Part shown: piece by piece, positions 1-5,700 of the stretch | How the letters are laid out: every line of letters begins with the position of its first letter | Numbering within the stretch: the first letter of the stretch is position 1 | NCBI GenBank assembly: GCA_028694715.1 | Contig: JAQVKJ010000103.1 | Span: 1 to 5,794 of the forward strand | DNA length: 5,794 nucleotides | Source: Weeksellaceae bacterium | Lineage (GTDB): Bacteria > Bacteroidota > Bacteroidia > Flavobacteriales > Weeksellaceae | Reading direction: 5' to 3' | Translations under genes and position numbers: made by a program | The notes under the pieces: generated by a model | Database searches by the model: none | What the model saw: only the letters and a program-made list of their open reading frames with translations | Told to the model about the DNA's origin: nothing

Positions 1-1176
1 ACTTCTCGATTGGAAGCAGACAACGGATACTCCACATTGATTCCCGAAGGAAAAAAAATGAAAGCAGATGTGCAGTCTCGCGCCAGAATAGGATTGAATT
101 TATTTTTGGACAAATTAGAAATCCGAGTAGCCGCACAAGATGCAAGAACTTGGGGAAGTACTTCGAGTGGAAATCAGAGCGAAAGCGTTTCTTTTTATGA
201 AGCTTGGGCAAAATACAATTTCTCGGAGCGTTTTTATGTGAAAGCCGGTCGGCAAGCGATATCTTTTGACAACGGTCGTATCATTTGGGAAAGCAGCTGG
301 GGCATGAAAGGAAAAACATTTGATGCATTGCGTTTTGGATATCAATTCAACAATGGTTCCGCACTGGATTTGGTTGGTTTTTACAACAGCGAAAGCACCC
401 GGCGAACAGACAGTATTGATTATGAATTTTACGGCATTTTTGATGGTGAAGAAAGAACCAAAAGCGTGCAATTGCTTCACTTCGAGAGTTCGCAAGACAA
501 TAATTTTACCTATTCTGCTATTTTGATGAACAATGTAGTACAAAAAGAAAATGGAAGCCACAACTCGTTGACCACGGCAGGATTAGGATTGAAACATAAA
601 TTCAGTTCTGTATTCAATATTTCATTGAATGCTTATTATCAGTTTGGGAAAAACACGGCAAATCAGAAAAAAAATGCCTACGATTTGGATTTGCGACTGA
701 AATATTCCCCAATTCCGATGTGGGACATAACGCTGGGTGGCGAATGGCTGTCGGGTACGAGTTATGATGAAAGTGCTGATAAAAACAATTCATTCAGTCC
801 GTTATATGGCACCAGCCATTCTTTCAACGGATACATGGACTATTTTTATTCGAGCAACCACTTGAATGGTCCGGGATTGATAGATTTAAATTTGAAGAAC
901 AATTTCAATTTCAATCGTTTGGGTGAGTTACTTTTGGCGGTTCATTACTTCTCTGCAGAACAAAAATTTCATCCCGAATACGGCAAATATTTGGGTACCG
1001 AATTGGATTTGGTGTATGGCAAAAAATTCGGAAACAATTTTTTATTCAATATCGGATATTCGCAAATATTTTATTCGGACAATCTGAAAGTTCTCAAAAA
1101 TGTTCCCAATGCCAAAGATTTGCAGAATTTTATTTGGGTAGGTCTGAGTTTTAAACCCGAATTTAAGTTGCTTTAA
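1..1176 (+). CDS. Alginate-export-like outer-membrane beta-barrel porin, 5'-truncated by the window
   Basis: The frame is open from the first base (Thr-Ser-Arg then Leu-Glu-Ala), so the gene begins upstream and the signal peptide is not visible; 391 residues are present up to TAA at 1174-1176. The sequence is a succession of amphipathic strands rich in Tyr, Phe, Asn and Ser and ends in a strand-like FIWVGLSFKPEFKLL, as expected of an outer-membrane barrel. Early segments resemble the alginate-export/porin family (PF13372 type): RARIGLNLFL, then VAAQDARTWG, then YVKAGRQAISFDNGRIIW, followed by GKTFDALRFGYQF. Members form outer-membrane channels for anionic oligosaccharides or other small solutes, but substrate cannot be read from this fragment, so 'alginate' is only a family name. 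It is followed directly by the tandem repeat array; no clear hairpin-plus-T-tract terminator is seen immediately after the stop. A related phosphate-selective porin is the main alternative. Confidence 0.75.
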   Translation, partial: TSRLEADNGYSTLIPEGKKMKADVQSRARIGLNLFLDKLEIRVAAQDARTWGSTSSGNQSESVSFYEAWAKYNFSERFYVKAGRQAISFDNGRIIWESSWGMKGKTFDALRFGYQFNNGSALDLVGFYNSESTRRTDSIDYEFYGIFDGEERTKSVQLLHFESSQDNNFTYSAILMNNVVQKENGSHNSLTTAGLGLKHKFSSVFNISLNAYYQFGKNTANQKKNAYDLDLRLKYSPIPMWDITLGGEWLSGTSYDESADKNNSFSPLYGTSHSFNGYMDYFYSSNHLNGPGLIDLNLKNNFNFNRLGELLLAVHYFSAEQKFHPEYGKYLGTELDLVYGKKFGNNFLFNIGYSQIFYSDNLKVLKNVPNAKDLQNFIWVGLSFKPEFKLL

Positions 1177-1232
1177 ATTTGATTAAAATATTAGACCTAA
1201 AAATTATATTTGAACAATGTGCCCGTAAAATA

Positions 1233-1342
1233 GAACGCGGATAACGCCGATCCGCAAGCGGAAACACTGATTTACACAGATTTAAAAATGAAATCCGTTT
1301 CCATCCGTGATTTGCCAAAGGCAATCCGTGGAATCAGCGTTC
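1233..1342. repeat. Palindromic core, copy 1 (110 bp)
   Basis: The copy has GAACGC at its left end and GCGTTC at its right end. A left mini-hairpin CCGCAAGCGG lies at 1252-1261 and a right mini-hairpin TTGCCAAAGGCAA at 1312-1324. Between them the arms pair again (GATTT at 1279-1283 against AAATC at 1291-1295 around a 7-nt loop). This is the most diverged core: it reads CACTGATTTACACAG where copies 2 and 3 read CGCTGATTTGCGCTG, and GTGGAATCAGC where they read GTGTCATCAGC. Confidence 0.88.
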
Positions 1343-1404
1343 TGAAAAACAACATTGAATATTTTAATCTGAAAATTATATTTGAACAATATGTCCGTAA
1401 AATA

Positions 1405-1514
1405 GAACGCGGATAACGCCAATCCGCAAGCGGAAACGCTGATTTGCGCTGATTTAAAAATGAAATCCGTTTCCATCCGTGATTTGCCAAAGGCAATCCG
1501 TGTCATCAGCGTTC
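1405..1514. repeat. Palindromic core, copy 2 (110 bp)
   Basis: Same length and end sequences as copy 1. It has CCAATCCGC where copies 1 and 3 have CCGATCCGC. Both internal mini-hairpins are intact. The spacer that follows is 2 bp shorter than the others (CTAAAATCACATTG instead of CTGAAAAACAACATTG). Confidence 0.88.
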
Positions 1515-1574
1515 TAAAATCACATTGAATATTTTAATCTGAAAATTATATTTGAACAATGTGCCCTTAAAATA

Positions 1575-1684
1575 GAACGCGGATAACGCCGATCCGCAGG
1601 CGGAAACGCTGATTTGCGCTGATTTAAAAATGAAATCTGTTTCCATCCGTGATTTGCCAAAGGCAATCCGTGTCATCAGCGTTC
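1575..1684. repeat. Palindromic core, copy 3 (110 bp)
   Basis: Same length and ends as the other two cores. The left mini-hairpin reads CCGCAGGCGG (1594-1603): the single change from the other copies falls in the loop and leaves the four-base-pair stem intact. One further change (AAATCTG for AAATCCG) lies next to the central loop. Confidence 0.88.
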
Positions 1685-1713
1685 TGAAAAACAACATTGA
1701 ATATTTTAATCTA

Positions 1714-1778
1714 AAAATTATATTCGAACAATATGTCTGTAAAATAGAACGCGGATAAGCTGATTTCAATAAAAAAAC
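1714..1778. repeat. Degenerate fourth repeat unit at the array edge
   Basis: The spacer (from AAAATTATATTCG) and the first bases of a core (GAACGCGGATAA at 1747) are recognisable. The match then jumps: GCTGATTT at 1759-1766 and the A-rich run after it resemble the middle of a core, as if the left mini-hairpin and neighbouring bases were deleted. The right half is absent. This marks the end of the array and the start of the toxin-antitoxin segment. Confidence 0.7.
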
Positions 1779-1840
1779 TTGAAATTTGACTTTTAGAGTT
1801 GAAAAAAAACGCTAAGAAAAGCTATTAAGCATTACACGAA

Positions 1841-1872
1841 TCCGTATAAATTTCATATATTTGTCCGTATAA
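1841..1872 (+). promoter_or_regulatory. Candidate vapBC promoter and flanking direct-repeat operator
   Basis: TATATTTG at 1856-1863 matches the Bacteroidota -7 consensus TAnnTTTG exactly and lies 18 bp before the antitoxin ATG, which would give a very short leader. I see no good TTG -33 element at the usual distance. A 9-bp direct repeat TCCGTATAA occurs at 1841-1849 and 1864-1872, bracketing the -7 box with a 23-bp step, about two helical turns. Toxin-antitoxin operons are usually autorepressed by the antitoxin or the complex, so this is a reasonable operator candidate, but that is inference from position alone. Confidence 0.45.
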
Positions 1873-1881
1873 CATTTGATC

Positions 1882-2136
1882 ATGGATGTTAAACTTACTT
1901 TGAAATTAAACGAAAAGGTTATTGAACGCGCCAAGAAATATGCGGTGAGCAGAAAATTGAGCTTGTCACGGTTGGTTGAAAGCTATTTGGATTCATTGAC
2001 GCAAAAAGAGAAAGAAGAGTTTGAAATCTCTCCTTTTGTGAAAAGTATTTCGACCGGAAATTCCATTCCCGATAATGTTGACGACAAAGACTTAAGAAAG
2101 GAATACGCTGATTATCAGGACAAAAAACATCAATAA
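1882..2136 (+). CDS. RHH-like antitoxin of a VapBC-type module (DUF6364-like)
   Basis: This 84-residue protein is likely the DNA-binding antitoxin that neutralises the PIN toxin encoded immediately downstream. Residues 2-9 (DVKLTLKL) look like the single beta strand of a ribbon-helix-helix fold, residues 10-24 and 27-40 like its two helices, and the charged tail from about 47 (ISPFVKSISTG, then an Asp/Lys-rich end) like the flexible segment that binds toxin. This pattern resembles small Bacteroidota antitoxins of the DUF6364 type; the exact family is from memory. I chose ATG at 1882 over an in-frame TTG at 1876 because the protein then begins directly at the strand and the leader is typical. 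Its stop codon overlaps the toxin start (TAATG), which implies translational coupling. It lies just after the repeat array, with its own candidate promoter, so it is probably expressed independently of the porin gene. Confidence 0.8.
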   Translation: MDVKLTLKLNEKVIERAKKYAVSRKLSLSRLVESYLDSLTQKEKEEFEISPFVKSISTGNSIPDNVDDKDLRKEYADYQDKKHQ

Positions 2137-2546
2137 TGCAGAAGATTTTCTTAGATACCAATATCATTATTGATTTTTTGGGTGAAAGAGAAAATTTTTA
2201 TCTGCCGTCGGCAAGAATTCTGACATTGGCAGATCAAAACAAAATTAAAGTCTATGCTTCTGCTGTTTCAATTTCAACTACTTATTATCTGCTTTCAAAA
2301 TATGAAAATCAGAATGCAGCGATTGAAAAAATCCGAAAATTCAAGGTTTTGTGTTCCATCTCCGTTATGGATGATGAAGTTGTTGAAAAGGCGATGAATT
2401 CAGATTTACCGGATTTTGAAGATGCTTTGCAATATTTTAGTGCGCTGACAACCGGCTGTGAGCTGTTTATAACAAGAAATGAAAAGGATTTTAAAAACGC
2501 TATGCTTCCGGTGATGAACGCCGAGAGTTATTTGAAATCTGTATGA
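2136..2546 (+). CDS. PIN-domain toxin (VapC-like ribonuclease)
   Basis: This 136-residue single-domain protein matches the PIN fold (PF13470-like group) over its whole length. PIN toxins are Mg2+-dependent ribonucleases that cut tRNA or rRNA and stop translation until bound by antitoxin. Visible motifs are FLDTNIIIDFL at the N-terminus (D7, N9, D13), the DFEDALQ block at residues 93-99 with acidic E95 and D96, and FITRNEKDF at 111-119 with the conserved Thr-Arg-Asn and D118. The middle segment ASAVSISTTYYLL (41-53) has Thr where many classical VapC proteins place a catalytic Glu; as far as I recall this is common in the PF13470 group, so I do not treat it as inactivation. The ATG at 2136-2138 shares one base with the antitoxin stop. 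The gene looks intact, with no frameshift. Its RNA target cannot be predicted from sequence. Confidence 0.88.
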   Translation: MQKIFLDTNIIIDFLGERENFYLPSARILTLADQNKIKVYASAVSISTTYYLLSKYENQNAAIEKIRKFKVLCSISVMDDEVVEKAMNSDLPDFEDALQYFSALTTGCELFITRNEKDFKNAMLPVMNAESYLKSV

Positions 2547-2838
2547 GAAATCAGCTATTTTTCAATTTATGAAATGAGAAAATCACTTAGCCAATCTTGT
2601 AATGAGCAGATGAAATCTATTTCTTTATTATTCTCAAACTTTCACTTCCGGATTTAAGAATATAAACACTTAGGGGGTTGTCAATTGCATATTTTCGGGT
2701 GGCGCATTCTTAGTTCTTATTTATATTCATTTTATATTAAGCCATTCTTCGCTGCTTTCGTTCCGATTCTCCATACTTTGTGTTTATATTTATTCAGTTT
2801 TAGAAAATGAATTCTGTTAAATTTCAAATATAATTAGC
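2547..2838. other. Intergenic region between vapBC and the oxidoreductase operon
   Basis: These 292 bp hold no gene I can support. No strong terminator follows the toxin; a weak inverted pair (ATTTTTCA near 2557 and TGAGAAAAT near 2575) is the best candidate and is AT-only. A locally GC-richer block at 2671-2710 (CTTAGGGGGTTGTC through GGGTGGCGCATTC) stands out from its AT-rich surroundings. The operon promoter should lie in the right half, but I find no perfect TAnnTTTG: TACTTTG at 2774-2780 is one base short. The 20 bases before the ATG at 2839 are AT-rich without a Shine-Dalgarno sequence. Confidence 0.6.
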
Positions 2839-4662
2839 ATGGAGCCGACAAACATCAACAATCCGGAATATTTTCACAAAGTGGTGGACTGCCAATACGC
2901 CTGTCCGTCCCACACGCCTGTCCCTCAATACCTCAGACTCATTGCAGCCGGAAAATACACCGAATCTTATATGATAAATTGGGATTCCAATGTGTTTCCG
3001 GGCATTTTGGGACGAACCTGCGACCGTCCGTGCGAACCGGCTTGTAGGCGTGGCAGAGTTGAGAAAAAACCGGTGGCGATTTGCCGACTAAAAAGAGTGG
3101 CTGCCGACCATAAGAGTGGCGTCAAAAAATACATGCCGCAAGGTCCTTTTGAACCCAACGGAAAAAAAATCGCACTGATTGGTGCCGGTCCATCTTCTTT
3201 GACCGTCGCAAGAGATTTGGCTCCCCTCGGTTATGAAATCCATTTGTTTGACGACCAAAGCAAAGGCGGTGGATTTATGCGCAGTCAGATTCCGTCTTTC
3301 CGTTTGCCCGAAGAAGTCTTGGATGAAGAAATCGGATACATCTTGGATTTAGGCATTCACACCCATTTCAATCAATATGTTTCTTCGATGAAGGAAGTAT
3401 TGGAAAAAGATTATGATGCAATTTTTGTTGGAACAGGCGCACCCCGCGGAAGGGATTTGCACATACCGGGCAGAGAGGAAGGTGCTGAAAATATACACAT
3501 AGGAATCAACTGGTTAGCAAGTGTATCGTTTGAACATATCGAAAAAATAGGCGAAAAAGTCATCGTACTCGGCGGTGGAAATACTGCAATGGATTGTTGT
3601 AGAACCGCACTCAGATTGGGCGGAAAAGATGTGAAAATCGTGGTCAGAAGTCCGAAAGCCGAAATGAAAGCTTCGGAATGGGAAATTGAAGATGCCGAAC
3701 ACGAAGGCGTTCCGATTTATGAAAATCATGTGCCAAAATCCTATGTGGTTGAAAATGGAAAACTCAAAGGAATGATGTTCGAAAAAGTCAATGCGGTATA
3801 TGATGAAAACGGAAAAAGAAGCCTGATTCCGACCGGTGAACCTCTTGTTTTCATTGAAGCCGATGATGTTTTAATCGCCATTGGACAGGAAAATAGTTTT
3901 CCGTGGATCGAAAGAGATTTGGGCATTGAATTCGACAAATGGGGAATGCCCGAAATCAATCCAAAAACATTTGCTTCTACCCACAAAAGAGTGTTTTTTG
4001 GCGGGGACGCTTCCTTGGGTCCAAAAAACATCATTACTTCCGTTGCCCAAGGGCATCAAGCTGCCATTTCCATTCATTTGCAATGCGAAGATAGGGACAT
4101 TCAAAAAGACCGTCCATCGCCTTTTGTTAATTTGAGAACCGTGAAAATGGGCATCCACGAATGGAGTTATGACAGTCAGGTTTCCAACGACAAACGGTAT
4201 TTGGTGCCACAGGCCGACAAAGAAGAAACTTTGCAAGATATAAAAATGGAAGTCGAACTCGGTTATGATGAATTGGAAGCTTTCAAAGAAGCACAAAGGT
4301 GCCTCAACTGCGATATGCAGACGGTTTTTGAAAAAGATTTGTGCATAGAATGCGATGCTTGTGTGGATGTATGTCCAACGGATTGCATCACCTTTACCAC
4401 CATGGAAGAGGATGAATTTGATTTGCGTGCCAAACTGAATATGCCCGCCCTGAATACCGAACAAGACATCTATGTTTCCGGTCCGCTGCCGACGACCAAA
4501 TTTATGATAAAAGACGAAAATGTTTGTTTGCACTGCGGTTTGTGTGCCGAACGATGCCCTACTTCTGCTTGGGACATGAAACAATTCTATTACAATATTA
4601 CAAAAGCACACAATATGGGCAGCAAAAAATCTGAAGGAATTCCGCCGGTGGTGATTTATTAA
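2839..4662 (+). CDS. GltD-like FAD/NAD(P)H oxidoreductase with C-terminal 2x[4Fe-4S] ferredoxin domain
   Basis: This 607-residue cytoplasmic flavoprotein resembles the glutamate synthase small subunit and probably moves electrons between NAD(P)H and an iron-sulfur partner. Domains in order: an N-terminal GltD-type iron-sulfur domain with Cys at 18, 22, 61, 65, 69 and 82 (CQYACPSHTPVPQYL; GRTCDRPCEPACRRG; AICRLKR); an FAD-binding fold with ALIGAGPSS at 112-120; an NAD(P)H fold with VLGGGNTAMDCC at 243-254 and Arg270; the second flavin motif FFGGDASLGPKNIITSVAQG at 386-405; and an added ferredoxin domain with CxxCxxCxxxCP at 502-513 and 563-574. GltD itself is about 470 residues and lacks this ferredoxin tail. 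True glutamate synthase is unlikely because no large subunit is adjacent; a lipoprotein gene follows after 9 bp, then a likely 2-oxoacid:ferredoxin oxidoreductase gene. That context suggests the electron-transfer partner of the latter. A stand-alone ferredoxin-NADP reductase role is the alternative. Confidence 0.88.
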   Translation: MEPTNINNPEYFHKVVDCQYACPSHTPVPQYLRLIAAGKYTESYMINWDSNVFPGILGRTCDRPCEPACRRGRVEKKPVAICRLKRVAADHKSGVKKYMPQGPFEPNGKKIALIGAGPSSLTVARDLAPLGYEIHLFDDQSKGGGFMRSQIPSFRLPEEVLDEEIGYILDLGIHTHFNQYVSSMKEVLEKDYDAIFVGTGAPRGRDLHIPGREEGAENIHIGINWLASVSFEHIEKIGEKVIVLGGGNTAMDCCRTALRLGGKDVKIVVRSPKAEMKASEWEIEDAEHEGVPIYENHVPKSYVVENGKLKGMMFEKVNAVYDENGKRSLIPTGEPLVFIEADDVLIAIGQENSFPWIERDLGIEFDKWGMPEINPKTFASTHKRVFFGGDASLGPKNIITSVAQGHQAAISIHLQCEDRDIQKDRPSPFVNLRTVKMGIHEWSYDSQVSNDKRYLVPQADKEETLQDIKMEVELGYDELEAFKEAQRCLNCDMQTVFEKDLCIECDACVDVCPTDCITFTTMEEDEFDLRAKLNMPALNTEQDIYVSGPLPTTKFMIKDENVCLHCGLCAERCPTSAWDMKQFYYNITKAHNMGSKKSEGIPPVVIY

Positions 4663-4671
4663 GTTTTTAGA

Positions 4672-5685
4672 ATGGATAAAATTCGTTTAATTCTTGTACA
4701 GGCATTCATTTTCTTGCTTCTTTTCAGCTGCAAAGAAAATCGCAAATTCACTGAAGTAAAAAACCTTTCAGCATTCGATAACACCTTATTTATTCCAACC
4801 TTGGAACATCAAATTTCAGGAAATGAAAACTCGGTTTATTGTGCGACTTTGCTTTTTGCCTGGGATGAAATCAGAAATCAGATTCATTCGCCTTTGACAA
4901 TTTCAAATGAGTATTCTGATTTGATTTTATTGAATGATTCTCAATCTTTTATCGGGGTTTTGAAACCGGATGAATACAACGCAAGCGGCGAAGTAGATGG
5001 CGATATGATAAAAGCAAGAGCGGAATTCAGCAAATCCTTGCCATTTGAAATCAAACTGAAAAATTTTGAGGGTGGATTGAGTTTCAAAGATCAGAAGGTT
5101 TCAGCTTTTGGGGTGAATGGATTTGATGAATCGGAAATGCTCAGGGCTGTACGAATTGTTTATTACAAGGACGATAATAATTTCATTATCAAATTATTAC
5201 CCAAAGACAAAGAACACGAAATCATTTTGTTCAAAACCGATGAAAATTTCGGTTCAATGGCTGAAATGAATCAAAAAATCATTGAACTGACAGAAATCGG
5301 AAATTCAGAAAGGCAAAACGAAAGAATTAACTGGAGATATCGTTGGAACTATGAAGATGAATTGATCATTCCAAAATTCAATTTCAATATTGAAACCGAT
5401 TATTCGACTTTGGAAGGCACTCATTTCAGTGCCGACAATCAAATTTTCACAATTGAAAAAGCATGGCAGCGAACCGCTTTTATCCTTGACGAAAGCGGTG
5501 CAGAAATAGAAAGTGAGGCAGCTATGGATGCTGTGGCAGAAGCGACAGAAGAAGAAACTGAAGAACCCAAACCTAAAAAGATGATATTTGACAAAGATTT
5601 CCTACTTTTATTGAAAAGAACCGATGCGGAACAACCGTATTTTGGGTTATGGACTACGAATACCGAATTGATGATTAAAAATTAA
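4672..5685 (+). CDS. Lipoprotein with a divergent serpin-like domain
   Basis: This 337-residue protein starts with a positively charged, hydrophobic signal ending in lipobox LFSC (Cys20), so it should be a lipoprotein. CKEN after cleavage partly resembles the Lys-acidic surface-export signal described in some Bacteroidota. No enzyme family fits. From about residue 118 it reads like serpins in the right order: LPFEIKLKNFEGGLSF; a 'YK-D-N-F-I-I-K-L-L-P-K' stretch at 165-178; IPKFNFNIETDYSTLEG at 233-249 (serpin 'LPKF...YDL'); IEKAWQRTAFILDESGAEIE at 261-280 (serpin 'HKAxxxxDEKGTEA' hinge); and FDKDFLLLLKRTDAEQPYFG at 306-325 (serpin 'FxxPFxFLI...LFxG'). The N-terminal helical half looks shortened, and the expected reactive loop (about 280-305) is acidic and Pro/Lys-rich. 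Serpins inhibit proteases, but this hinge looks non-inhibitory. It lies 9 bp after the oxidoreductase gene and 15 bp before the next gene. Homology is read by eye. Confidence 0.6.
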   Translation: MDKIRLILVQAFIFLLLFSCKENRKFTEVKNLSAFDNTLFIPTLEHQISGNENSVYCATLLFAWDEIRNQIHSPLTISNEYSDLILLNDSQSFIGVLKPDEYNASGEVDGDMIKARAEFSKSLPFEIKLKNFEGGLSFKDQKVSAFGVNGFDESEMLRAVRIVYYKDDNNFIIKLLPKDKEHEIILFKTDENFGSMAEMNQKIIELTEIGNSERQNERINWRYRWNYEDELIIPKFNFNIETDYSTLEGTHFSADNQIFTIEKAWQRTAFILDESGAEIESEAAMDAVAEATEEETEEPKPKKMIFDKDFLLLLKRTDAEQPYFGLWTTNTELMIKN

Positions 5686-5700
5686 AAGACATAATAAACT

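Larger units (their letters stand above)
1199..1778. repeat. Tandem array of ~172-bp units, three full palindromic cores plus a remnant
   Basis: Units can be phased on AAAATTATATT: starts at 1200, 1372, 1542 and 1714, giving periods of 172, 170 and 172 bp. Each unit holds the 3' part of a spacer, a 110-bp core beginning GAACGCGGATAACGCC and ending ATCAGCGTTC, and the 5' part of the next spacer (62, 60 and 62 bp). Cores and spacers are both conserved, so this is duplication of a long unit rather than a CRISPR. Core ends are imperfect inverted repeats (about 15 of 19 bases match). From general knowledge, palindromic dispersed repeats with GAACGC/GCGTTC ends and 'ATCCGTG' words are frequent between genes in Bacteroidota; whether this exact family is dispersed in this genome cannot be seen here. 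No convincing protein-coding gene lies in the array. It fills most of the 705-bp gap between the porin and antitoxin genes. Confidence 0.93.

Noticed and set aside
10..12. TTG as the start of the porin gene
   Set aside because: The frame is open to the window edge and there is no signal peptide after it, so the real start is upstream.
1272..1769. Three overlapping minus-strand open frames of 74-87 codons in the repeat array
   Set aside because: They share the same peptide segments because they read through the repeated units, start at no fixed position, and are explained by repeat sequence without stops in one frame.
1199..1778. CRISPR array
   Set aside because: The periods are about 172 bp and the spacers are near-identical; there are no unique spacers and no cas genes.
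1876..1878. TTG start for the antitoxin
   Set aside because: ATG at 1882 is in frame two codons later and begins the protein directly at the predicted strand.
2547..2590. Terminator after the toxin gene
   Set aside because: The only inverted pair is short, AT-only and imperfect, with no clear T-tract, so it is not listed as a terminator.
2728..2774. 15-codon minus-strand ORF (MENRNESSEEWLNIK)
   Set aside because: Too short, no family match I recognise and no supporting context.
2774..2780. TACTTTG as the -7 box of the oxidoreductase operon
   Set aside because: It is one base short of TAnnTTTG and has no matching TTG at the proper distance.
3871..4611. 246-codon minus-strand open frame
   Set aside because: It lies entirely antisense to the oxidoreductase, whose frame carries flavin, NAD(P)H and cysteine motifs; the antisense product shows no recognisable domain.
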